A stretch of 64,000 nucleotides of DNA from [Phormidium] sp. LEGE 05292. Lineage in GTDB: Bacteria > Cyanobacteriota > Cyanobacteriia > Cyanobacteriales > Aerosakkonemataceae. The notes under the pieces are model-generated. The model ran no database searches. It saw only the letters and a list, made by a program, of their open reading frames with translations, and was not told where the DNA came from. Position 1 is the stretch's first letter. Every line of letters begins with the position of its first letter. The stretch lies in contig NZ_JADEWG010000003.1 in NCBI RefSeq assembly GCF_015207735.1, positions 62,001 to 126,000 of the forward strand. Direction: 5' to 3'. Below, piece after piece: positions 18,821 through 26,582 of this stretch. The position numbers and the translations under genes are program-made.

Positions 18821-18863
18821 AGAAGGCAGAAGGCAGAAGGCAGAAGGCAGAAGGAAAGAAGGC
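18821..18863. repeat. AGAAGGC heptamer tandem repeat
   Basis: About five tandem copies of a 7-bp unit (AGAAGGC) begin at the ndhH stop codon, then degenerate. This fits the STRR heptamer repeats described in Nostoc/Anabaena. Confidence 0.85.
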
Positions 18864-18931
18864 TTAAACAAGACTTTTCCATTTGTTTTTCTGTATACTT
18901 AATTTCTGCCATGCTGCACTAGAAAGATTTG

Positions 18932-19083
18932 ATTTGTAGGGGCGGGTTTAGTAAATAAGTTTCTGTAAATTGACAGAAAAGATGACAATAAAACCCGCCC
19001 TAGATAATGGTTGTCAGGGCGGGTTTTGTTGGAATTCTTCGGCTAGGATGAGAGAATTGTCTGCTAAACCCGCCCCTACAAAT
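18932..19083. mobile_element. Nested inverted-repeat element (MITE-like)
   Basis: A 152-bp element with perfect 20-bp terminal inverted repeats: ATTTGTAGGGGCGGGTTTAG at 18932-18951 and its complement at 19064-19083. Inside is a second perfect inverted repeat, AAAACCCGCCCT (18990-19001) and AGGGCGGGTTTT (19016-19027), and a smaller TTCTGT/ACAGAA hairpin (about 18961-18978). It has no coding capacity. The structure fits a non-autonomous miniature element or a multi-hairpin terminator block between ndhH and the methyltransferase gene. No clear target-site duplication was found by eye. Confidence 0.7.
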
Positions 19084-19100
19084 TAACACTAATTATTTTT

Positions 19101-20303
19101 ATGGATGATTCTAACTTAGGTTTGAGGGGAGCGATACGCCTAACGGCACGCTACGCGATCGCAAATCAAATCTCTTCCCATCCCCAAAAACGCATTACTT
19201 TTGCCGAATTCATGAATTTGGCACTTTATCACCCAGAGTACGGTTACTACGCTACAAATCAAGTTAACATTGGCTCGCAAGGTGATTTTTTTACTTCTCC
19301 CCATTTAGGCGCAGATTTTGGCGAGTTGTTAGCTAGGCAATTTTGCCAAATGTGGGAAGTTATGGGTTGTCCAATACCTTTTAATTTAGTGGAAATGGGT
19401 GCAGGGCAGGGAATTTTAGCGGGAGATATACTGCGTTATTTACACAAGCATCATTTCGAGTTTTTCTCAGCGTTAGATTACATTATTGTCGAAAAGTCAT
19501 CCGCCTTAAGGCTGGAACAACAACAACTGTTGTCCAATTTTCCGCTGCGTTGGTGTGAGTGGGAGGAAATACCCGCTAATTCCCTAGTTGGATGTTGCTT
19601 TTCTAATGAACTGATAGATGCTTTTCCGGTGCATCAGGTAATTTGGGAAAAAGGGGAGTTAAAGGAAGTTTATGTAAGTTTGGGAAATGAAGGGGAGTTT
19701 GTGGAAGTGGTAGGAGAAGCTTCTACAAATCGGTTAGTTGAGTATTTTGATTTAGTGGGAATTGATTTTGCTAAAAATGCTTATCAAGAGGGCTATCGCA
19801 CTGAGGTAAATTTGCTGGCTTTGGATTGGTTAAGCATGATTGCTGATAAAATTCAACGAGGTTATTTGTTAACAATTGATTATGGCTATCCTGCCCATCG
19901 TTATTATAGTTTAGGGCGCAGTCAGGGAACTTTGCAATGTTATTATCGCCACAGTCATCATAACGATCCTTATATCAATATAGGGCAGCAAGATATTACT
20001 GCTCATGTGGATTTTACGGCTTTGGAAAAATGGGGGGAGTTGTGCGGTTTGCGGTGGTTGGGTTTTACGCAACAAGGGTTGTTTTTGATGGCGTTGGGGT
20101 TAGGCGATCGCATTTCCGCTATTTCTGATAGTAACGCCACCCATTTTCAGGATATTCAAAAGGTTCTACAACGTCGCGATGCGCTACACCAAATGATTAA
20201 TCCAATGGGTTTGGGTGGTTTTGGTGTTTTGCTGCAATGTCGGGGTTTAAGGGAGGAGGAAATAACTCAATCTTTGAAAGGTTTTACTGTTCCGAGAAGG
20301 TAG
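19101..20303 (+). CDS. MidA/NDUFAF7-type SAM-dependent methyltransferase
   Basis: A 400-residue class I methyltransferase of the family (Pfam Methyltransf_28) that includes mitochondrial NDUFAF7/MidA, a complex I assembly factor that dimethylates an arginine of NDUFS2. Visible: ITFAEFMNLALYHPEYGYYA, GDFFTSPHLGADFGELLARQ, the SAM loop NLVEMGAGQGILAGDILRY (about residue 90), CCFSNELIDAFPVHQV, LTIDYGYPAHRYY and QDITAHVDFTALE. It follows ndhH, which encodes the NDUFS2 homologue. Residues 10-22 (about 19130-19165) are encoded by a copy of an interspersed repeat, so the annotated N-terminus may be extended. A start at 19101 is taken. Confidence 0.88.
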   Translation: MDDSNLGLRGAIRLTARYAIANQISSHPQKRITFAEFMNLALYHPEYGYYATNQVNIGSQGDFFTSPHLGADFGELLARQFCQMWEVMGCPIPFNLVEMGAGQGILAGDILRYLHKHHFEFFSALDYIIVEKSSALRLEQQQLLSNFPLRWCEWEEIPANSLVGCCFSNELIDAFPVHQVIWEKGELKEVYVSLGNEGEFVEVVGEASTNRLVEYFDLVGIDFAKNAYQEGYRTEVNLLALDWLSMIADKIQRGYLLTIDYGYPAHRYYSLGRSQGTLQCYYRHSHHNDPYINIGQQDITAHVDFTALEKWGELCGLRWLGFTQQGLFLMALGLGDRISAISDSNATHFQDIQKVLQRRDALHQMINPMGLGGFGVLLQCRGLREEEITQSLKGFTVPRR

Positions 20304-20350
20304 TTTTTTAGTAACCGCAGAGGACGCAGAGAGTTTTTTTGAGAGTTAGT

Positions 20351-21490
20351 TTAGATATCTGTTTCTAAAATGGTGAGGACGTATTCTGCTTGGTTGACTG
20401 AATGGTTTGTAGATAGGTCGAAAATTATGCCATTTTTTTCGGCAATAACGTCTATTATAGCAGGTAATTTGCCTTCTTTATTAAAGGAAATAATTTGGTA
20501 AAGTCGCTCTCCTGCTGTTACTAAAGTTGCTAAATTGAGGCGAGTTTGAATTACCCCGCCGATGGGGGCATAGTATTTTTTTATTTGAGTTTTCCGGGCG
20601 TATTTTATCTGATGTGTTGCTGTTTCTGGAAGGGGAAATCCAGGGATTGACAATATACCTTTTTGGGCTAAGTAGTTCTTAATTCCTCGCACTCCTTTGA
20701 CAACTGATTCAGGATTCATTTGCATACCCGAACCTAATTCTAATGTCCACGATTCTAAATCAAATTGAATCGGTTTTCCTTGCTGCGCTAGGGCATCTTC
20801 CAAGGCTAGCCAAGGCTTTAAGAAGGCTTCGTCAAAAGCATCTCCGTCATATTCGTTGAGTAAAATCTCATAGTCTAAAAGAAACGCTTTGGCGCTTTCT
20901 TCCCTACCTTTAAAACCATAAATGTAATCTATCCCTTGATTGCTAGAACTATGGATATCAATAACATAATCGGCATCTAAACATAGAGATTGTAGTTGAT
21001 ATCGATATAAATCAGTTAAAGGAACTCCACTTGGAGAATTAATCTTTTCTGCTAGTTTTTCAAAGCTTTGTTTGATTTGTTGAAGATAATTTTGTCTAAT
21101 AGTATCATGGTGAACATTTAATAGTGTTTTAACAAATATTTCTAAATCTTTACATTCTTTTTCATAGTCCCAAAATATCCGATTCCAATCTTTACCATCA
21201 TAAATGTTAAATCTTCCAGTAGAAAAGTAGTGAGTACGTTGGTTTGTGCTAAAAGGATTACAGAGGGGAACAAGCCAAATTTCACCAGTAATGTTTGTTT
21301 GATTGATATTGTTCAAAAACTCAATTAACTGATGAATGACGGCATTACCAACAATTTCAGCACCATGTAAATTGGCTTGAATATAAGCTTTTTTACCAGG
21401 GGTGGAACCAATGAATTTGTAGATTTGGAGGAAAAAGCGATCGCCAGAGGCGAGTTGTATCAGAGGAAGATGAGAAATTGTCGGAATCAT
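20351..21490 (-). CDS. Succinylglutamate desuccinylase/aspartoacylase-family (M14-like) zinc hydrolase
   Basis: A 379-residue metallo-carboxypeptidase-fold protein. QANLHGAEIVGN (about residue 38) supplies the His and Glu zinc ligands, VIDIHSSSNQG (about 178) the third ligand, and TLELGSGMQM the catalytic-Glu region. A C-terminal beta-rich domain (KKYYAPIGGVIQTRLNLATLVTAGERLYQI) matches the family's biotinyl-lipoyl-like tail. Substrate is not predictable: members deacylate N-acyl amino acids or related amides. AGGAGTTAGAT precedes the ATG at 21490, supporting the start. Confidence 0.85.
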   Translation of the reverse strand: MIPTISHLPLIQLASGDRFFLQIYKFIGSTPGKKAYIQANLHGAEIVGNAVIHQLIEFLNNINQTNITGEIWLVPLCNPFSTNQRTHYFSTGRFNIYDGKDWNRIFWDYEKECKDLEIFVKTLLNVHHDTIRQNYLQQIKQSFEKLAEKINSPSGVPLTDLYRYQLQSLCLDADYVIDIHSSSNQGIDYIYGFKGREESAKAFLLDYEILLNEYDGDAFDEAFLKPWLALEDALAQQGKPIQFDLESWTLELGSGMQMNPESVVKGVRGIKNYLAQKGILSIPGFPLPETATHQIKYARKTQIKKYYAPIGGVIQTRLNLATLVTAGERLYQIISFNKEGKLPAIIDVIAEKNGIIFDLSTNHSVNQAEYVLTILETDI

Positions 21491-21677
21491 ATCTAACTCC
21501 TAAGAAATTAAACCTAATGGCGGTAGGATGACTTCCTCTGAGATTAGCACCGTCAGAGCAAATTTTAGGTAGTGGATGAGCACTCTAGCTGAGATATTGT
21601 CCAAATGTATTAAGCGATCGCTACTTGCGGATAATTCACTACTTAACTAATGCCAGTTACTTTTGAAGATAGGGAAT

Positions 21678-22760
21678 ATGCAAAAACAAAAGCGCATTGG
21701 AATTTTAACTAGTGGTGGCGACTGTGCTGGCTTAAATGCGGCAATTAGAGCAGTGGTATGCCGTGCTGTGGGTACTTATGACTGGAAGGTTTTAGGCATA
21801 CGTCAAGCCACAATGGGGTTAATGAATTCTCCGCCTGACTTTATTCCATTGGAAATCGATACAGTCGATCAGTTGTTAACTATTGGTGGGACGTTTTTAG
21901 GCACCACAAACAAAGGAGATCCCTTTGCTTTTCCTATGCCTGATGGTACTACACGCGATCGCTCATCCGAAATTATCGCTGGCTATCATCAATTAGGGTT
22001 AGATTGCTTAATAGTAATCGGTGGCGATGGTAGCATGGACATTGTGCGAAAAATCGCTCAAAAAGGCGGAATGAATTTAGTTGCTATTCCCAAAACAATT
22101 GACAACGATGTTGGAAGCACAGAACGTTCCATTGGGTTTGATACAGCTGTTAATATCGCCACAGAATCCTTAGACCGCTTGCATTTTACAGCCGCTAGTC
22201 ACAACCGAGTCATGATTTTAGAAGTCATGGGACGTGACGCTGGACATATTGCAATTAGTGCGGGAATTGCTGGTGGTGCTCATATAATTCTCATCCCAGA
22301 AATCCCTTACACTCTGGAGAGTATTTGCGAAAAAATCCGGGAACGTCAAGAGACAGGACAAAACTATTCTTTGGTAATTGTTTCGGAAGCTGTGAAGACA
22401 GAAGATGGCGAAACAATCAAGAATATAAATCGCTTAGGACAAACCAGATATGGTGGGATTGGTCAATATTTGGCTGATAAAATTTGCGCCTGTAGTGGTG
22501 CAGAAACCAGAGTAACTGTATTAGGACATATTCAACGTGGCGGAACACCTTCACCATTGGATAGATTAACTGGTTCTGTGTTTGGAGTAGCAGCAGTTGA
22601 TTTAATTGCTGAAGGTAATTATGATTGCATGGTAAGTTGGCAAAATCGCCAAGTAGTGAGCGTGCCAATTCCTGAAGCGATCGGTAAATATAGTGCAGTA
22701 GATCCTGATGGAATGCTAGTTAAAACTGCTAGAGGTTTAGGCATTTGTTTGGGAGATTAA
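21678..22760 (+). CDS. pfkA: 6-phosphofructokinase
   Basis: Phosphorylates fructose 6-phosphate in glycolysis. About 360 residues: RIGILTSGGDCAGLNAAIRA, VIGGDGSMDIVRK, VAIPKTIDNDV, GRDAGHIAISAGIAGGAH and GHIQRGGTPSPLDR. The phosphoryl-donor loop has Gly (GGDGS), as in ATP-dependent enzymes, but the second discriminating position is Lys (PKTIDND), as in PPi-type and mixed group III PFKs. That Gly/Lys combination is seen in ATP-using group III enzymes, yet the donor is not proven here. I choose the ATG at 21678; a TTG at 21663 would add five residues. A strong terminator follows. Confidence 0.93.
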   Translation: MQKQKRIGILTSGGDCAGLNAAIRAVVCRAVGTYDWKVLGIRQATMGLMNSPPDFIPLEIDTVDQLLTIGGTFLGTTNKGDPFAFPMPDGTTRDRSSEIIAGYHQLGLDCLIVIGGDGSMDIVRKIAQKGGMNLVAIPKTIDNDVGSTERSIGFDTAVNIATESLDRLHFTAASHNRVMILEVMGRDAGHIAISAGIAGGAHIILIPEIPYTLESICEKIRERQETGQNYSLVIVSEAVKTEDGETIKNINRLGQTRYGGIGQYLADKICACSGAETRVTVLGHIQRGGTPSPLDRLTGSVFGVAAVDLIAEGNYDCMVSWQNRQVVSVPIPEAIGKYSAVDPDGMLVKTARGLGICLGD

Positions 22761-22857
22761 CCACAGATTAGTGTTCGGTAAAAGGGGTAATAAATAGTGT
22801 GCTATAGGAATATGTTTCGCCTTAGCAATTGCTCTTGAAAAATTAATTGGTTTTAAC

Positions 22858-22897
22858 ACAAATGCTCATCCGTTCAGGTTGTGGGATGAGCATTTGT
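22858..22897. terminator. Strong hairpin between pfkA and the converging sufR transcript
   Basis: ACAAATGCTCATCC pairs perfectly over 14 bp with GGATGAGCATTTGT around a 12-base loop, with T-rich DNA after it. It can serve pfkA and the minus-strand genes in both directions. Confidence 0.8.
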
Positions 22898-22955
22898 TAT
22901 TTATAAAGTGGTGATTTTCGGATTATCCTTAATAACTAATTATTTACTAAAATAT

Positions 22956-23213
22956 TTACCACTTCAAAAAAGCCGCCTCAATCCCTTCTTCCCGGCGAAT
23001 TTTTCCATCTTTTTCAAACCAAGCAATAATTTGTTGAGTTGTTAAATCTTCAATTGCCACCCCATATTCTTGGGCGATATGTTGCAATAATTTTAAAGAG
23101 GAAATAGTTAATCTAGTTAAAAACTTTTCATGATTAGCCAACAAAGCTGCATCAACCATTGCTGACTCTTCCAAAGTTAAAAATTGCGCTCCTGGTTGCC
23201 CCTGTGGATTCAT
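22956..23213 (-). CDS. Small conserved protein downstream of sufR
   Basis: 85 residues, soluble, predicted mostly helical (EESAMVDAALLANHEKFLTRLTISS and DLTTQQIIAWFEKDGKIRREEG regions). It begins 10 bp after the sufR stop, so it is very likely co-transcribed. I recognise no domain; no cysteine pattern points to cluster binding. The close linkage to sufR suggests a role tied to iron-sulfur assembly, but this is inference from position only. Confidence 0.7.
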   Translation of the reverse strand: MNPQGQPGAQFLTLEESAMVDAALLANHEKFLTRLTISSLKLLQHIAQEYGVAIEDLTTQQIIAWFEKDGKIRREEGIEAAFLKW

Positions 23214-23223
23214 AATTAATAGC

Positions 23224-23889
23224 TTAAATTCGAGATTTTTTCGTAATCATATAACCGCAGCGATGTTGCCCATTAATTAACCAGTGAGTGCGCTCTACAG
23301 TACAGTCTGGTAAAATCGTAGCAAACATTTCTAATTCATGAGAACAAACGCTGGGGAAAGTTTCCGCTACATCGGAAATAGCACAGTTATGCTCAGTAAA
23401 CATGAATTGAGAACAATTGCCATTTTGGGCAGTTTCCGATTCAATGGGATACCATTCTGCCATGTAACCTTCAGCACGACGCAGGTCTACTAACTTAGCA
23501 ACTCGCTCTCCCAGTTTACCGCTACCGATGCGATCGCGATATTCCAACGCCTTTTGTTGCCACTGTTTCTGTAAGATATGATTAACCTGGTCTTTTCCCA
23601 GAGTTTGCGCCATCGTATCCAACAGCGATACAGCGAATTTACCATGATTGTTGGGAAAGCGATCGCGCCCCTTACGACTCAGACGGTAAGCGTGTTGAGG
23701 CCGCCCCATCCCCGCCTGCACCAACTCATACTCGATAAGTTCTTCCGCTTCCAAATCTTTGAGATGACGGCGAACAGCTTGAGGACTAATATCCAAAGCC
23801 TCAGCCAATCCCAGCGCCGTTGCTTGGCCTCGCTGCAATAGATATTCCAGGATATCTTGCTTAGTCGAAGTTTGCTCTGTGGTCGTCAT
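23224..23889 (-). CDS. sufR: SufR, iron-sulfur-cluster-sensing repressor of the suf operon
   Basis: A 221-residue DeoR/ArsR-like winged-helix regulator. The HTH lies at about residues 12-55 (ATALGLAEALDISPQAVRRHL). Four cysteines at 169, 182, 196 and 211 give exactly the C-X12-C-X13-C-X14-C spacing reported for SufR cluster ligation. With its [4Fe-4S] cluster SufR represses sufBCDS; loss of the cluster relieves this. The gene is divergent from sufB, and two GTTG-containing palindromic sites lie in the shared control region just upstream of its start, so it probably represses itself as well. Start ATG 23889. Confidence 0.96.
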   Translation of the reverse strand: MTTTEQTSTKQDILEYLLQRGQATALGLAEALDISPQAVRRHLKDLEAEELIEYELVQAGMGRPQHAYRLSRKGRDRFPNNHGKFAVSLLDTMAQTLGKDQVNHILQKQWQQKALEYRDRIGSGKLGERVAKLVDLRRAEGYMAEWYPIESETAQNGNCSQFMFTEHNCAISDVAETFPSVCSHELEMFATILPDCTVERTHWLINGQHRCGYMITKKSRI

Positions 23890-23934
23890 CTTCTTCCCAG
23901 GACTCCATGCAGAAAAAGTTACTTTGTCACTTTG

Positions 23935-23950
23935 ACAACTTACTAGTTGT
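23935..23950. promoter_or_regulatory. Candidate SufR operator 1
   Basis: A perfect palindrome, ACAACT-TACT-AGTTGT, which contains the CAAC-N6-GTTG form described for SufR sites. It lies 46 bp upstream of the sufR ATG and about 215 bp upstream of sufB. Confidence 0.7.
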
Positions 23951-23974
23951 TAATGTAGCTTAAAATAGACTTAG

Positions 23975-23993
23975 AAAACAAACTAGTTGTTTT
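23975..23993. promoter_or_regulatory. Candidate SufR operator 2
   Basis: AAAACAA-ACTAG-TTGTTTT, an inverted repeat sharing the ACTAGTTGTT half with site 1. The shared halves begin exactly 40 bp apart (23942 and 23982), about four helical turns, consistent with two repressor dimers on one face. The inner spacing differs from site 1, so affinity may be lower. Confidence 0.55.
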
Positions 23994-24128
23994 AGTCATA
24001 CTAGATCCTAACCTGTCTGGCCCTAGATTACCAGAGGGACTGGAAGTTCCGGGACGTAGGACGTAGGACAGGCATCCTGCCTGTGACTGCCTCTCAACAA
24101 CCACCAGTCTTCCATCAAAGAGAAAAAC

Positions 24129-24158
24129 ACCAGAGAACACCAGAGAACACGAGAGAAC
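24129..24158. repeat. CAGAGAACAC decamer repeats in the sufB leader
   Basis: Two perfect and one degenerate copy of a 10-bp unit end just before the sufB start codon. The purine-rich GAGAGAACC part is next to the ATG, where the ribosome binding site would be. Confidence 0.6.
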
Positions 24159-24163
24159 CGATA

Positions 24164-25600
24164 ATGAGTGCCACTGTCAAAACTTTAGTCAATCAGCCAT
24201 ATAAATACGGCTTTGTCACCGACATCGAGGCAGACATCATCCCCAAAGGACTAAGCGAGGATGTAGTTCGCCTCATCTCTGCCAAAAAGAACGAGCCACA
24301 ATTCATGCTGGAATTTCGCCTGCGAGCCTATCGGCAATGGCTAAAGATGACAGAACCAAAATGGCCGCACGTTGAATACCCACCTATAGATTATCAAGAC
24401 ATCATCTACTACTCCGCACCCAAGCAAAAGAAAAAGCTCAACAGCATCGAAGAAGTAGACCCCACCCTATTAGAAACCTTCGAGAAATTGGGAATTCCCC
24501 TTTCCGAACAAAAGCGGCTTTCCAACGTTGCGGTTGATGCTATCTTCGACAGCGTTTCCGTCGCCACTACCTTTAGAGAGAAATTGGCGAAAGAAGGCGT
24601 AATTTTCTGCTCAATTTCCGAAGCTTTGCAAGAATATCCCGAACTAGTGCAGAAATATTTAGGAAGCGTTGTTCCGGTAGCTGATAATTTCTACGCTGCA
24701 CTTAACTCAGCAGTTTTCAGCGATGGTTCCTTCGTTTATATTCCCAAAAACACTATATGTCCAATGGAATTGTCCACCTATTTCCGCATCAATACCGGAG
24801 AGTCGGGACAATTTGAACGGACATTAATTATTGCCGAAGAAGGCAGTCAAGTCAGCTATTTAGAAGGCTGCACTGCGCCGATGTTTGATACTAATCAATT
24901 GCACGCCGCAGTTGTCGAATTAGTAGCTTTAGACAATGCTGAAATCAAATATTCCACCGTGCAAAACTGGTACGCGGGAGACGAAAACGGCAAAGGCGGA
25001 ATTTACAACTTTGTCACCAAGCGCGGACTTTGCCAAGGTGTGAATTCTAAGATTTCTTGGACTCAAGTAGAAACAGGTTCAGCTATTACTTGGAAGTATC
25101 CTAGCTGCGTGTTAGTTGGCGATAATTCTGTTGGCGAATTTTACTCGGTGGCACTGACAAATCATAAGCAGCAAGCTGACACTGGAACCAAGATGGTGCA
25201 TATCGGGAAAAACACCCGCAGCACAATTATTTCTAAGGGAATTTCTGCCGGGAATTCTAAGAATAGTTATCGCGGTTTGGTGAAAATTGGGCCGAAAGCT
25301 GAAGGCGCAAGAAATTATTCTCAATGTGATTCAATGTTGATTGGGGATAATGCTCAAGCGAATACTTTCCCTTATATTCAAGTGCAGAATAACACGGGGA
25401 AATTAGAGCATGAGGCTTCGACTTCTAAGATTGGCGAGGAACAGTTGTTCTATTTCGCGCAACGGGGAATTTCGGAAGAAGACGCAATTTCGATGATGAT
25501 TAATGGCTTCTGTAAGGATGTTTTTAATCAGTTGCCGATGGAATTCGCTGTGGAAGCTAATCGTTTATTAAGTCTGAAGTTGGAAGGTTCTGTTGGTTAA
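24164..25600 (+). CDS. sufB: Fe-S cluster scaffold protein SufB
   Basis: Core of the SufBCD scaffold on which Fe-S clusters are built. From the ATG at 24164 ([17 protein letters not shown]) it is 478 residues, normal for cyanobacteria; an upstream frame start at 24083 would add 27 residues encoded partly by repeats, so I reject it. Conserved stretches include [32 protein letters not shown] (with the persulfide-accepting Cys), [31 protein letters not shown], and [14 protein letters not shown]. It is first in sufBCDS, opposite sufR. Confidence 0.96.
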   Translation: MSATVKTLVNQPYKYGFVTDIEADIIPKGLSEDVVRLISAKKNEPQFMLEFRLRAYRQWLKMTEPKWPHVEYPPIDYQDIIYYSAPKQKKKLNSIEEVDPTLLETFEKLGIPLSEQKRLSNVAVDAIFDSVSVATTFREKLAKEGVIFCSISEALQEYPELVQKYLGSVVPVADNFYAALNSAVFSDGSFVYIPKNTICPMELSTYFRINTGESGQFERTLIIAEEGSQVSYLEGCTAPMFDTNQLHAAVVELVALDNAEIKYSTVQNWYAGDENGKGGIYNFVTKRGLCQGVNSKISWTQVETGSAITWKYPSCVLVGDNSVGEFYSVALTNHKQQADTGTKMVHIGKNTRSTIISKGISAGNSKNSYRGLVKIGPKAEGARNYSQCDSMLIGDNAQANTFPYIQVQNNTGKLEHEASTSKIGEEQLFYFAQRGISEEDAISMMINGFCKDVFNQLPMEFAVEANRLLSLKLEGSVG

Positions 25601-25608
25601 TTCTGTGT

Positions 25609-25682
25609 CCTCTGTGTCCTCTGTGTCTCTGCGGTTAAAAAATCTTTTTTATTGAACCGCAGAGACGCAGAGGACGCAGAGG
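25609..25682 (+). promoter_or_regulatory. Large hairpin between sufB and sufC
   Basis: Arms 25609-25636 and 25655-25682 pair over 28 bp; the two mismatches become G-U pairs in RNA, and the loop is 18 bases. It is built from two inverted copies of the CGCAGAGGACGCAGAGG interspersed repeat, with another copy at about 25735-25765. In the suf mRNA it would form a very stable stem that may uncouple sufB from sufCDS levels or protect the transcript. Confidence 0.65.
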
Positions 25683-25793
25683 AAAGAAGAAGAGTTTCTT
25701 TGGGTTTGTTTGTGGTAGCAAAGATTTTTTTATTGAACCGCAAAGGACGCAAAGAGCGCGAAGAAATAAGAAGAGAAAGAAGAAGGTAAGAAG

Positions 25794-26582
25794 ATGATTG
25801 TTGAGAATAGTCCGGTGATTTTGTCGGTTCGCGATTTGCGGGCGAAGGTTGATGGAAATGAGATTTTGAAGGGTTTGAATTTGGAGATGAGGGCGGGAGA
25901 AATTCACGCTATCATGGGGCCAAATGGTTCGGGTAAGAGTACTTTTTCTAAGGTTTTGGCTGGGCATCCTGCTTATGAGGTGACTGGCGGTGAGGTGATT
26001 TTTCAAGGACAAAATCTTTTGGAGATGGAACCGGAGGAAAGGTCTAGAAATGGGGTGTTTTTGGCTTTTCAATATCCTTTGGAAATTCCCGGTGTGAGTA
26101 ATTTGGATTTCTTGCGGGTGGCTTATAATTCTCACCAGAAGAGCAAGGGTTTGGAAGAGTTGGACGCTTTTGATTTCCAAGATTTAGTGGAACAAAAGTT
26201 GGAAGTAGTGAAGATGAATCCTAGCTTTTTAACCCGCAGTGTGAATGAGGGTTTTTCTGGGGGAGAAAAGAAGCGGAATGAGATTCTGCAAATGGCGTTG
26301 TTGGAACCGAAGTTGGCAATTTTAGATGAGACTGATTCGGGTTTAGATATCGACGCTTTGAAGATTGTGGCGAATGGGGTTAATCAACTGGCAAATGCCG
26401 AGAACACGATGTTGGTAATTACCCACTATCAAAGATTGTTGGATTACATCATTCCTGATTATGTTCATGTGATGGAAGGTGGCAGAATTGTCACTACCGG
26501 AACTAAGGAATTAGCTTTGGAATTGGAAGCACGCGGTTATGATTGGGTAACGGAAGAAAAAGCAACTGAGGTGGTACGATGA
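25794..26582 (+). CDS. sufC: Fe-S assembly ATPase SufC
   Basis: The ABC-type ATPase of SufBCD. 262 residues: Walker [11 protein letters not shown]-loop in [12 protein letters not shown], signature [16 protein letters not shown], Walker [17 protein letters not shown] and H-loop [12 protein letters not shown]. The ETDSGLD variant of the Walker B/D-loop is typical of SufC. Start ATG 25794 follows AAGAAGGTAAG. Its stop overlaps the sufD start by 4 bp (ATGA), so the two are translationally coupled. A long reading frame on the opposite strand is a shadow. Confidence 0.96.
   Translation: MIVENSPVILSVRDLRAKVDGNEILKGLNLEMRAGEIHAIMGPNGSGKSTFSKVLAGHPAYEVTGGEVIFQGQNLLEMEPEERSRNGVFLAFQYPLEIPGVSNLDFLRVAYNSHQKSKGLEELDAFDFQDLVEQKLEVVKMNPSFLTRSVNEGFSGGEKKRNEILQMALLEPKLAILDETDSGLDIDALKIVANGVNQLANAENTMLVITHYQRLLDYIIPDYVHVMEGGRIVTTGTKELALELEARGYDWVTEEKATEVVR

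Noticed and set aside
24129-24158. CRISPR-like appearance of short direct repeats before sufB
   Set aside because: Only 10-bp units in direct contact, without spacers; no cas gene is present anywhere in the window.
24083-24163. 27-codon N-terminal extension of SufB
   Set aside because: It is encoded by a palindromic repeat and CAGAGAACAC decamers and is not SufB-like; the ATG at 24164 gives the normal length.
25635-26180. 181-codon minus-strand frame opposite sufC
   Set aside because: It runs antisense to the conserved SufC motifs and is made up of repeat-coded, low-complexity sequence; the sufC frame explains the region.
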